This document shows, piece after piece, positions 25,797 to 33,446 of a stretch of DNA of 64,000 bases; the first letter of the stretch is position 1; each line of letters opens with the position of its first letter. The notes under the pieces were generated by a model. That model ran no database searches. It was not told the DNA's origin and saw nothing but the letters and a program-made list of their open reading frames with translations. This DNA comes from Variovorax sp. EL159. GTDB lineage: Bacteria; Pseudomonadota; Gammaproteobacteria; Burkholderiales; Burkholderiaceae_C. Position numbers and translations under genes: made by a program. The stretch is taken from positions 792,272 through 856,271 of the forward strand of contig NZ_FMUJ01000001.1 of NCBI RefSeq assembly GCF_900100965.1, in the 5' to 3' direction.

Positions 25797-26648
25797 ATGA
25801 ACATCCGTACTGTGCGGGCACGCGTGTCGTGTTGGCCGGGTCGTGCCTTGTGGACGCTGGGGCTGCTGCTGATTGCGGCGCTTCCCGTTCATGCGCAGCG
25901 TGGCGTGTTCACAGAAGCGCCGCAATCGGTAGAGCAGGCGCTCAAAGCCACGCTTCGCAATCCGGCCGTTCTTGATCGAGTGCTGCTCGAGCAGTACCCG
26001 GCAACCCTGGATCGCGAACGCAGGGCGCTGCTGCTCGCGTTCCTGACGAAGCGGATGCAGGACGATCGCCTGATCTCGTTCTTGACCAAGTCGGTGACGC
26101 CATTGATGCAGGCCAAGGCCACGCGGCCGCAGATCGTGCGTCACGTGCAGGAGCAGATGTTCGCGTTGCAGGTCCGAGGCCTGACGCGGATGCGGGACGA
26201 CATGGCGGAGGAATTCTTCAGGCTCAGCATGCGCATGGCGCAAGCAATTTCGCCTGCCGACTGCAAGAAGATGATGCTTTCACAACTCGACACGCCCACC
26301 ATGCTCGTCGCGGAGCGCCAATACCAAGCAGTGGCACCCCTTGCCGATCTGCGCAAGATGATCGAGGTCTACGAGTTTTCGCTGAACGCTGAGCTTGCCG
26401 ACTTTCCGGCGCGTCGCGGCATCAAGGAACTTGATTCCGTCACGCGGTCCCTCTTCCAGAAATCCCTGGCGAAACACTTGGTGAAGTTTCCGGCCGGCGT
26501 TGCCGACCGTGTGCTCGCGAATCCGAGTGCCTCGGACCCGCGAGATCTCTGCCCTGTGTATATCGAGGTTTCGCTGGCCGGCCTCGACTTGACGGGAGCG
26601 GCGCGAACCACGTTCCTGGACTACATGCTGGGCCAGGCTGCAAACTGA
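25797..26648 (+). CDS. secreted hypothetical protein, 283 aa
   Basis: The product is 283 residues with a signal peptide (ALWTLGLLLIAALPVHAQ, cleavage after HAQ near residue 34). The mature part is almost wholly alpha-helical, with no Cys-rich or catalytic motif and only two Cys (DCKK near 160, DLCP near 258). GAGGAGGGA 6-14 bases upstream supports the ATG at 25797. It starts a four-gene block with lower G+C than the surroundings and is followed 18 bp later by the DUF2569 membrane protein. No named family is recognised. It is a periplasmic protein of unknown role. Confidence 0.75.
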   Translation: MNIRTVRARVSCWPGRALWTLGLLLIAALPVHAQRGVFTEAPQSVEQALKATLRNPAVLDRVLLEQYPATLDRERRALLLAFLTKRMQDDRLISFLTKSVTPLMQAKATRPQIVRHVQEQMFALQVRGLTRMRDDMAEEFFRLSMRMAQAISPADCKKMMLSQLDTPTMLVAERQYQAVAPLADLRKMIEVYEFSLNAELADFPARRGIKELDSVTRSLFQKSLAKHLVKFPAGVADRVLANPSASDPRDLCPVYIEVSLAGLDLTGAARTTFLDYMLGQAAN

Positions 26649-26666
26649 GATCAGGGAGAACAAGGG

Positions 26667-27341
26667 ATGACCGCCTACGAGTTCGGCCGCATGTTGCCTT
26701 CCATCGTGCTGTTGCTTCTATTGATCGCAGGCCTGATCTGGTATCGCCGCTCTCGAGAACGGCAGCCGATCTCGCCTTGGCGTGGTGAGGTGTACGGGGT
26801 CGGCGGCTGGCTTGCATTGTTCGTCTATGGCTCGTTCGTCGTGGTCCCGTTGTTTCACATCGGCAAGACGGCGAATGTATTCACGCAGGCTCAGATGGCC
26901 AATCCGATGCTGTCAAGTGTTCCTGGGTTCATGCCATACCAGGTCTTCAGCTGGGTGCTGGTGGCGATGATCGTGCTCTCGCAGTTCTGGGTCTCCAATC
27001 GGCTGCGCACGCGCTTCGAGCCCTCGAGTGCCCACATCGCCAAGTACTACATGGCTTTGAGCCCGTTCGTCGTCTACGGACTTGACGTGGGTGCAGCCTG
27101 GTTCACGCTGGGGGTGAATGGTGCCGGCGAGGAAATGGGGGAGACGGTTCGAAGCGTCGTCGTGGGGCTGATCTGGGCCTGGTACTTTCGCGATTCCGCT
27201 CGCGTATACAACACGTACATGCGGCCACTTCCCAAGGAGGACGCTGTCGCGCCGGGTACCACGCTCGAGCGGCGTGAACCCCGGCTCGACGATGTGTCCG
27301 CCGTGGACAGCGGCAACGTGGAAGGCGGCGCTGCCTCGTGA
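26667..27341 (+). CDS. DUF2569-like membrane protein
   Basis: The 224-residue product has about four hydrophobic segments: residues 8-25, 52-70, 95-115 and 150-175. It shows the Gly-Gly-Trp-Leu hallmark of DUF2569 in YGVGGWLALFVYG, plus the family's FxxSxRxxxTF-type segments. The C-terminal 45 residues are hydrophilic. Family function is unknown. It begins 18 bp after the secreted-protein gene, implying co-transcription, and its stop is 3 bp from that of the convergent minus-strand gene. Codon use is somewhat less GC-rich than in flanking core genes. Confidence 0.8.
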   Translation: MTAYEFGRMLPSIVLLLLLIAGLIWYRRSRERQPISPWRGEVYGVGGWLALFVYGSFVVVPLFHIGKTANVFTQAQMANPMLSSVPGFMPYQVFSWVLVAMIVLSQFWVSNRLRTRFEPSSAHIAKYYMALSPFVVYGLDVGAAWFTLGVNGAGEEMGETVRSVVVGLIWAWYFRDSARVYNTYMRPLPKEDAVAPGTTLERREPRLDDVSAVDSGNVEGGAAS

Positions 27342-27344
27342 TGC

Positions 27345-27836
27345 TCAGATCCGACTCGTGCCGGGTGGCTCATTGGTGGCCGGCCGGGTCCGGTCAGGCG
27401 GCGGTGCGATTGGGGGCGATTTGGCCGCTTTGCAATCGGCCTGTGCCACTGGAACCTCGAGCAAACCGCCCGGCGTGGTGAACACATGACGTGCGCGAAT
27501 GCCCCGGTCAAACATCGCACTGAGGCGCGGCGACGCACAGTTGGCGCGGATGGCTTGGGCCTTGAGCGCCTCTTTGTCGACCTCGGCGCTGACGTCGTAG
27601 CGGAACACTATCGCTTTGTCGTTGATTTCGTAGCTGGAGCCCTTGAGCACCGTGAATCGATCGATCGCCAGCGGTGTCTTGCGTGCAGTCGCCTCGGCGG
27701 CCCCATTCAGGGTTATTGCCAGCTGCACTTCGTTCATGGTCGCGATGGCGTTGGCTGCGCTCTGTGCGTGACACGCGATCGCGCCGCCAAGTGTGGGAAC
27801 AACGAGAAGCAGGGCAGCAGCACGGCGGATGGGCAT
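27345..27836 (-). CDS. secreted hypothetical protein, 163 aa
   Basis: The product is 163 residues with a signal peptide (AAALLLVVPTLGGAIACHAQS, cleavage after HAQ). The mature part contains a stretch with alternating strand pattern, TPLAIDRFTVLKGSSYEINDKAIVFRYDV, and two Cys (NCASPRL and ADCKAAK) that may form a disulfide. The C-terminal 25 residues are Pro-rich and probably disordered. The ATG at 27836 is the start that gives the signal peptide; the longer frame to 27917 would overlap the divergent gene's ribosome binding site. No family is recognised. It is divergent from the lipoprotein gene at 27878. Confidence 0.75.
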   Translation of the reverse strand: MPIRRAAALLLVVPTLGGAIACHAQSAANAIATMNEVQLAITLNGAAEATARKTPLAIDRFTVLKGSSYEINDKAIVFRYDVSAEVDKEALKAQAIRANCASPRLSAMFDRGIRARHVFTTPGGLLEVPVAQADCKAAKSPPIAPPPDRTRPATNEPPGTSRI

Positions 27837-27877
27837 GCCACGATGGTATCGACAAAGATCACGACAAGGAGGAAGGC

Positions 27878-28564
27878 TTGAACAGACATCCCGGATTGCT
27901 CTTGAGCGCAGCGGCATTGGCGGTCATGGTGTTGTTGAGCGCCTGCGGAAAGCAGGCCGAGGCCACAGCCGATGAGGTGTTCGCTGCGTCGCGGCCTTTC
28001 GATGCGGCCGATGCAGCCCATTCGGCCACTGGATCAGAACTGATTGGCGCCGAGCCTGCTCTTGCCCCTAATCCGCGTCGTGAACTCGGGCAGATGAGCT
28101 TTCAGCAAGCCATCGAGCGCTTCGGCTATCCCAAGCTGCGGCGTTGGGCGGATGAACTCGACCCCAACGCAGCGTTGTTCGTTGCCATTGCGCACATTCG
28201 CGGTGCAACGGGGGCGCTGCGCAACGATGCTCAGGCCGAGGCATGGCTGCTGCGCGCAGCGAACATCGGCGCCGTCGAGGCGCAGGACGCGTTGGGGCTC
28301 TGGTCCTATCGCGAGGCTCTGTCGGCCTTGGCGGTGCGCGACCCCGCGCGCGTCACGCGCATGACGGTTCGAGCCTACGCTTGGCTCAGTCTCGCGCAGG
28401 CTCACGGTAGCGCGGAGGCGGGGCAGCACCTGCGCGAAATGCTCAGGGGGTTGCGGCCGGGTGATAAGGTCGTGCGGCTCGCTCAGACGCAGGCGGCCGC
28501 GTGGCGCCGGTGCGCTGCCCAATCCTGCTGGGACCGTGAGCTCGACAGTCCCGCCGGCCCGTAA
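27878..28564 (+). CDS. lipoprotein with Sel1/TPR-like repeats, TTG start
   Basis: The product is 228 residues when started at the TTG at 27878, which is preceded by AAGGAGGAA about 5 bases upstream. That start gives an ideal lipoprotein signal (NRHPGLLLSAAALAVMVLLSAC, lipobox LSAC, Cys at residue 22). The mature part holds Sel1-type helical repeats: NAALFVAIAHIRGATGALRNDAQAEAWLLRAANIGAVEAQDALG (roughly residues 90-135) and AYAWLSLAQAHGSAEAGQ near 170-188. This suggests a periplasmic protein-binding role. It closes the lower-GC block; its stop lies in the A-run of the ETF-QO terminator. Confidence 0.8.
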   Translation: MNRHPGLLLSAAALAVMVLLSACGKQAEATADEVFAASRPFDAADAAHSATGSELIGAEPALAPNPRRELGQMSFQQAIERFGYPKLRRWADELDPNAALFVAIAHIRGATGALRNDAQAEAWLLRAANIGAVEAQDALGLWSYREALSALAVRDPARVTRMTVRAYAWLSLAQAHGSAEAGQHLREMLRGLRPGDKVVRLAQTQAAAWRRCAAQSCWDRELDSPAGP

Positions 28565-28587
28565 AAAAGCCCCGTCTCGCGGGGCTT
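28563..28587 (-). terminator. rho-independent terminator of the ETF-QO gene
   Basis: GCCCCG-tctcg-CGGGGC (28569-28585) is followed, read on the minus strand, by six T residues (28568-28563). It lies 22 bases after the ETF-QO stop and overlaps the stop codon of the convergent lipoprotein gene. Confidence 0.85.
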
Positions 28588-28608
28588 CATCTCACTGGGC
28601 CAAGAGGA

Positions 28609-30306
28609 TCACATCCCCACGTAGTTCGGACCGCCACCGCCTTCAGGCGTGACCCACACGATGTTCTGCGTCGGGTCCTTGATGTCGCAGGTCTTGCAGT
28701 GCACGCAGTTCTGCGCGTTGATCTGCAGGCGCTGCTTGCCGTCTTCGGTGCCCACGAATTCGTACACGCCGGCTGGGCAGTAGCGGCTTTCGGGGCCGGC
28801 GAACTTGGCCAGGTTGACGTTGACGGGCACCGTCGCGTCCTTGAGTGTCAGGTGGGCCGGCTGCTGCTCTTCGTGGTTGGTGTTGCTGATGAACACGCTG
28901 GAGAGGCGGTCGAAGGTGAGCTTGCCATCGGGCTTCGGATAGACGATGGGCTTGCACTCCGACGCGGGCTTCAGGTACAGGTGGTCGGCCTTGGTGCGGC
29001 GCAGCGTCCATGGAATGTGGCCCTTGAGCAGCCATTGCTCGACGCCGTTCATGACCGTGGCAATGCCCAGGCCCTTCTGGAACCAGGCCTTGAAGTTGCG
29101 CGCCTTCTTCAGTTCGGTGTGCAGCCAGCTCTTCTCGAAGGCGGCGGGGTAGGCCGTCAGTTCGTCGTGCTGGCGGCCGGCCGTGACGGCGTCGAAGGCG
29201 GCTTCGGCCGCGAGCATGCCGGTCTTGATGGCGGCGTGGCTGCCCTTGATGCGGCTCACGTTGAGGTAGCCGGCCTCGCAGCCGACCAGTGCGCCGCCCG
29301 GGAACACCGTCTTGGGCAGCGACATCAGGCCGCCGGCCGTGATGGCGCGCGCGCCGTAGCCGATGCGCTTGGCCGGCTTGATGCCCTTGGCCTCGTCGCC
29401 TTCGAGGTACCAGCGGATGTTGGGGTGCAGCTTCCAGCGCTGCATTTCCTCGAACGGGCTCAGGTAGGGGTTGCTGTAGTTCAGGCCGGTGATGAAGCCG
29501 AGCGTGACCTTGTTGTCTTCCATGTGATAGAGGAAGGCACCGCCGTAGGTGTCGCTCTTCATGGGCCAGCCGGCCGAGTGCATCACGAAGCCCGGCTGGT
29601 GGCGCTGGGGGTCGATCTCCCAGACTTCCTTCACGCCGAGGGCGTAGGACTGCGGGTCTTTCCCGGCGTCGAGCTTGTACTTCGCGATGAGCTGGCGGCC
29701 CAGGTGGCCGCGCGCGCCTTCGGCGAACACCGTGTACTTGCCCAGCAGCTCCATGCCGAGCTGGAAGTTCTCGGTGGGCTCGCCGTCTTTGCCGACGCCC
29801 ATGTTGCCGGTGGCGACGCCGCGCACCGAGCCGTCTTCGTTGTAGAGCACCTCGGCGGCCGGGAAGCCGGGGAAGATCTCGACGCCCAGGTTCTCGGCCT
29901 GCTGTGCCAGCCACTTGGTGAAGGCGCCCAGGCTGATGATGTAGTTGCCGTGGTTCTGGAAGCAGGCCGGCAGGAACATGTTGGGCGTGCGCACGGCCGA
30001 CTTCTCGCCGAAGAACATCATGGCGTCGTCGGTCACCGGCTGGTTCAGCGGCGCGCCCAGTTCCTTCCAGTCGGGCAGCAATTCGTTGAGCGCGCGCGGG
30101 TCCATGATGGCGCCCGACAGGATGTGCGCGCCGGGCTCGGAGCCCTTCTCGAGCACCACGACCGAGATCTCTTTTTCGTGCTGCGCGGCCAGTTGCTTGA
30201 GCCGGATCGCGGTCGAGAGGCCGGCCGGGCCGCCACCGACCACGACCACGTCGTATTCCATGGCTTCGCGAGGGCCGAACTGGGCGAGGATTTCGTCGTG
30301 GGTCAT
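28609..30306 (-). CDS. electron transfer flavoprotein-ubiquinone oxidoreductase
   Basis: The 565-residue product passes electrons from ETF (fatty-acid and amino-acid oxidation) to the quinone pool. It shows the FAD motif VVVVGGGPAGLS near residue 20, the ETF-QO segments CEAGYLNVSRIKGSHAAIKTGMLAAEA near 330-360, and the 4Fe-4S Cys cluster CVHCKTCDIKDPTQN near 535-550. The chosen ATG at 30306 (MTHDEIL) matches the family N-terminus; an in-frame start at 30363 would add 19 residues. No ETF alpha/beta genes are adjacent. A diverged copy of its 3' end lies at 25633. Confidence 0.95.
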   Translation of the reverse strand: MTHDEILAQFGPREAMEYDVVVVGGGPAGLSTAIRLKQLAAQHEKEISVVVLEKGSEPGAHILSGAIMDPRALNELLPDWKELGAPLNQPVTDDAMMFFGEKSAVRTPNMFLPACFQNHGNYIISLGAFTKWLAQQAENLGVEIFPGFPAAEVLYNEDGSVRGVATGNMGVGKDGEPTENFQLGMELLGKYTVFAEGARGHLGRQLIAKYKLDAGKDPQSYALGVKEVWEIDPQRHQPGFVMHSAGWPMKSDTYGGAFLYHMEDNKVTLGFITGLNYSNPYLSPFEEMQRWKLHPNIRWYLEGDEAKGIKPAKRIGYGARAITAGGLMSLPKTVFPGGALVGCEAGYLNVSRIKGSHAAIKTGMLAAEAAFDAVTAGRQHDELTAYPAAFEKSWLHTELKKARNFKAWFQKGLGIATVMNGVEQWLLKGHIPWTLRRTKADHLYLKPASECKPIVYPKPDGKLTFDRLSSVFISNTNHEEQQPAHLTLKDATVPVNVNLAKFAGPESRYCPAGVYEFVGTEDGKQRLQINAQNCVHCKTCDIKDPTQNIVWVTPEGGGGPNYVGM

Positions 30307-30447
30307 GTGGGTTGGGTCGATAATGATTTTTCGAGGCGCGGGGCATCCCGGGTTGCGGGGCATTTTATGCGGCGTCCACGGGCGATCCGTGTCACTCGTG
30401 GACGGGGCTTCTCCGCGTCACCTGCGCGACTCCACAGGATTCAGTTC

Positions 30448-31230
30448 ATGGCTTACAGCATCGATCTCTCCGGCCGCGTGGCCTTCGTCACCGGCGCCTC
30501 CAGTGGCCTGGGTGCCCAGTTCGCAAAAACGCTGGCCCGCGCCGGCGCCGCGGTGGTGCTGGCAAGCCGCCGCGTCGAGAAGCTCAAGGAGCTGCGCGCG
30601 CGCATCGAAGGCGAGGGCGGCGATGCCCACGTGGTCGAGCTCGACGTGACCGACATCGGCAGCATCAAGGCGGCCGTGGCGCGCGCCGAAACCGAAGTCG
30701 GCCCCATCGACATCCTGGTCAACAACTCGGGCGTGAGCACCACGCAGCGCCTGCAGGACGTGACGCCCGACGACTACGACTACATCTTCGACACCAACGT
30801 GAAGGGCTCGTTCTTCGTCGCGCAGGAAGTGGGCAAGCGCATGCTGGCCCGCGCGAAAGGCACGGCGCCGGGCACCTACATCGGCGGGCGCATCATCAAC
30901 ATCGCCTCGGCGGCGGCGCTCAAGGTCATGCCGCAGATCGGCACCTACTGCATGAGCAAGATCGCCGTGGTGCAGATGACCAAGGCCATGGCGCTCGAAT
31001 GGGGCCGCTTCGGCATCAACGTGAACGCGCTGTGCCCGGGCTACATCACGACCGAGCTGAACGAGGAGCACTGGGCCACCGAAGGCGGCGCCAAGCTGGT
31101 GAACATGCTGCCGCGCAAGCGTGTGGGCAAGCCCGAAGACCTCGACGGGCTGATCGTGCTGCTGGCCAGCGGCCAGAGCCACTTCGTGAATGGCGCCGTC
31201 ATCGCGGCCGACGACGGGTTCGCGCTCTGA
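30448..31230 (+). CDS. short-chain dehydrogenase/reductase (SDR)
   Basis: The 260-residue classical SDR has the NAD(P) motif GASSGLGAQ near residue 18, NNSG near 93, a catalytic Ser in NIASAAALK and Tyr-x3-Lys in TYCMSK near 172, and the PGY motif in CPGYITTELNEEHW. It is a cytosolic oxidoreductase; an acidic residue after the second strand is absent (ASRRVEK), which hints at NADP use. CAGGAT about 6 bases upstream of the ATG at 30448 may serve as ribosome site. It is divergent from ETF-QO, suggesting a hydroxyacyl substrate, but that is only context. Confidence 0.9.
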   Translation: MAYSIDLSGRVAFVTGASSGLGAQFAKTLARAGAAVVLASRRVEKLKELRARIEGEGGDAHVVELDVTDIGSIKAAVARAETEVGPIDILVNNSGVSTTQRLQDVTPDDYDYIFDTNVKGSFFVAQEVGKRMLARAKGTAPGTYIGGRIINIASAAALKVMPQIGTYCMSKIAVVQMTKAMALEWGRFGINVNALCPGYITTELNEEHWATEGGAKLVNMLPRKRVGKPEDLDGLIVLLASGQSHFVNGAVIAADDGFAL

Positions 31231-31390
31231 CAAGGTATGAACGAACCCGCCATGCCCGCTCATCCCGCCCAGACACGCCCACTCGGCGTTGCAAATGCTC
31301 GCCGTAGCCCGAGCTATGGCTGCGCTTTGCGCCTTGATCGGGCGCGCCTGGGCGGGCTGCTCGGCCACGCCAGATTCATTCATACCTTGT
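31230..31390. repeat. 160-bp palindromic intergenic element
   Basis: The two ends are inverted repeats: ACAAGGTATGAACGAAC at 31230-31246 and, reversed, 31374-31390 (15 of 17 match). Inside are a second inverted pair around CCCGCCCAG/CTGGGCGGG and a central hairpin, GCCGTAGC-ccga-GCTATGGC, flanked by GCAAA/TTTGC. The whole element could fold into one long cruciform or RNA hairpin. It fills the gap between the SDR stop codon and the next gene exactly. The form resembles a MITE or a REP-type family element; no second copy is seen in this window. Confidence 0.75.
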
Positions 31391-32306
31391 GAGCCCGCGA
31401 GCCTGGATCGGCATTGCCGCCGGCTTGGCTGCGGGCGCGCTCTGGGGCCTGACCTTCGTGGCGCCGCGCATGGTGGGCCACTTCGGCATGGTGGACATCA
31501 CGGCCGCACGCTTTGCGGTGTTCGGCGCCGTCTCCGCGCTGGCGGTGTTCGGGCGGCCGGCCGCCGTGCGTTGGCCGAACGGGCGGCAGGCGCTTGCGGC
31601 GCTCGGGCTCAGCGTGCTGGGCTTCAGCGGCTACTACCTGCTGCTGGCCTTCGGCATCGAGGCGGCAGGCACCGAGGTGCCCAGCCTCATCATCGGCACG
31701 ATCCCCGTCTGGATGATGCTGCTCGGCCGGCCCGCGGGCCTGCGCATGCGGGCGCTGCTGCCGGGGCTGGTGCTGACCGGCGCCGGCATCGCGCTGATGG
31801 TCTGGGGCGCCTGGTCGGCGCAGCATGGCGCGGACGGCACAGGCAGCGGTGCGCGCTTCGGCTGGGGCATCGCGCTGGCGCTGGCCGCCATGGCGAGCTG
31901 GACCGTGTATGGCCTGCTCAACGCCGCCTGGCTGCAGCGGCACACCGAACTCAATGCCGCCGACTGGGCCAACTGGCTCGGCATCGCGACCGGCCTGGGC
32001 GCCTTGCTGCTGTGGGCGGTCGCGGGCAGCGACGCGGCCACGCTGCGGACACAGCCCGACGGCATGCTCTTCATCTGGATCGCGCTGGCCAGCGGCTTCG
32101 GCTCGTCGTGGCTGGCCACCATCCTCTGGAACGTGGCAAGCCAGCGCTTGTCCGCCAGCCTGTGCGGGCAACTGATCGTGAGCGAAACGCTGTTCGCCTT
32201 GCTCTATTCCTTCATCTGGGACGGCCGCTGGCCGCAGGCCACCGAGTGGGTCGCGGCGCTGTTGTTCGTCCTGGGCATCCTCGCATCCATCAAGGCGCAC
32301 CGATGA
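31389..32306 (+). CDS. EamA/DMT-family transporter
   Basis: The 305-residue product has about ten hydrophobic helices in two EamA halves (about residues 8-140 and 160-300), with ALWGLTFVAPR near 20 and SWLATILWNVASQRLSASLCGQLIVSETLFALLYSFIWDG near 240-280. It would export or import a small metabolite across the inner membrane. The start is a GTG at 31389 whose first two bases lie inside the right inverted repeat of the palindromic element, and no Shine-Dalgarno sequence is seen, so the start is uncertain. It overlaps the next gene by 4 bases (ATGA). Confidence 0.88.
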   Translation: MSPRAWIGIAAGLAAGALWGLTFVAPRMVGHFGMVDITAARFAVFGAVSALAVFGRPAAVRWPNGRQALAALGLSVLGFSGYYLLLAFGIEAAGTEVPSLIIGTIPVWMMLLGRPAGLRMRALLPGLVLTGAGIALMVWGAWSAQHGADGTGSGARFGWGIALALAAMASWTVYGLLNAAWLQRHTELNAADWANWLGIATGLGALLLWAVAGSDAATLRTQPDGMLFIWIALASGFGSSWLATILWNVASQRLSASLCGQLIVSETLFALLYSFIWDGRWPQATEWVAALLFVLGILASIKAHR

Positions 32307-32725
32307 GAATCGAAATCCCCGAAAAGAAGAAGTTCGTGTTTGAAATGTCGATCCCCATCCGCTGGGGCGACATGGACGCCATGGGCCACCTGAACAACGG
32401 CACCTACTTCCGCTACCTCGAAACCGCGCGCATCGACTGGGTCCGCTCGCTCGGCATCGAGCCCAAGCCGGGCGGCGAGGGCATGGTGATCGTCAACGCC
32501 TTCTGCAACTTCTATCGCCAGCTCGAATACCCGGGCGACGTGCTGCTCAAGATGTACGTGAGCGACCCGGGCCGCACCACCTTCGAGAGCTGGGCCACGA
32601 TGGCGCGCGCCGAAGCGCCCGACGTGATCTGCGCGGCGGGCGGCGCCACCACCATCTGGGTCGATTTTCCGAAGCAGAAGGCGCTGCCGCTGCCCGACTG
32701 GCTGCGCGCGGTGGTGAGCGAGTAG
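32303..32725 (+). CDS. acyl-CoA thioesterase (4HBT hot-dog fold)
   Basis: The 140-residue product has the hot-dog signature RWGDMDAMGHLNNGTYFRYLE near residues 20-40. The Asp that serves 4-hydroxybenzoyl-CoA-type thioesterases is in GDMDAMGHLNN. Members of this group hydrolyse acyl-CoA thioesters. It overlaps the DMT transporter stop by 4 bases, and a coupled translation ATGA supports co-expression. The DMT transporter may export the product, which is only inference. The adjacent secreted-protein gene starts 7 bp after its stop. Confidence 0.88.
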   Translation: MRIEIPEKKKFVFEMSIPIRWGDMDAMGHLNNGTYFRYLETARIDWVRSLGIEPKPGGEGMVIVNAFCNFYRQLEYPGDVLLKMYVSDPGRTTFESWATMARAEAPDVICAAGGATTIWVDFPKQKALPLPDWLRAVVSE

Positions 32726-32731
32726 CGCGCG

Positions 32732-33433
32732 ATGAGGCTGAAGAAGATCCTCGCGTTCGCATCCCTCTCGCTGCTGGCCGCGGGGAGCAGCGCGCAGACC
32801 GCGGAGGCCGGCAGGAACGAGTGCCCCGCCAACGCGCCGTACCTCGGCGCCGAAGCACTGAAGGCTGCGGGCTTCGAACTCCCCGTGTTCAAGCGCTATT
32901 GCTACACCGACAAGTCCGGCAGCTACGCGCTGCTGCTCGGCGAAAAACAAGACCGGCCGTTTCACTCGGAGCAACTGTCCTCCACCGTCCAGGCCGCGCT
33001 CTACAAGGTGGACGGCGGCAAGGTGCTGACGCGTCAATGGGCGATCCGCGACTTTGCGGGCAAGGACGACGGAGGCATCAACTTCCGCTCCAAGCTCGTC
33101 GAGCTGAACGACATCGACGGCGATGGGCTGGTCGACCCCATCCTCGTGTACCGCTTCTTCCCGCTCGTCGATACCGACAGCATCAGCACCGATGACTTCT
33201 CGGGCGGCATCAAGATCGTCATCTTCCATCGGGGCAGGAAGGCGACCATTCACGCGATCACCGGCGATCTGGATGGCGACCGCAAGACCACCGCCAACAG
33301 CAACTACTTTGCGTTGCCGAAGGTGGTGCAGCAGCACCTGGTCAAGAAGATGGCGGCCATGTACAAGGCCGGGCAATTCGGCTTCGACAATTCCTACGAC
33401 TTCGTGCCGAGGAAGGAAGCCGCCGGTCGCTGA
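32732..33433 (+). CDS. secreted hypothetical protein with EF-hand-like motif
   Basis: The product is 233 residues with a signal peptide (KKILAFASLSLLAAGSSAQ). The mature part contains LNDIDGDGLVDPILVYRF near residues 127-145, a DxDxDG calcium-binding-like loop, and a second DLDGDRKTTANSN loop near 188-200. Cys residues (NECPAN and RYCYTD) probably make a disulfide. The whole resembles families of periplasmic proteins with no known activity. It begins 7 bp after the thioesterase gene, with no clear ribosome site of its own. It ends 14 bp from the convergent sensor kinase. Confidence 0.75.
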   Translation: MRLKKILAFASLSLLAAGSSAQTAEAGRNECPANAPYLGAEALKAAGFELPVFKRYCYTDKSGSYALLLGEKQDRPFHSEQLSSTVQAALYKVDGGKVLTRQWAIRDFAGKDDGGINFRSKLVELNDIDGDGLVDPILVYRFFPLVDTDSISTDDFSGGIKIVIFHRGRKATIHAITGDLDGDRKTTANSNYFALPKVVQQHLVKKMAAMYKAGQFGFDNSYDFVPRKEAAGR

Positions 33434-33446
33434 AGCGCAGCCGGTG

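Noticed and set aside
25797..28564. The lower-GC block as a prophage or IS element
   Set aside because: No integrase, transposase, phage structural gene or terminal inverted repeat is visible; only direct repeats at the ends support insertion.
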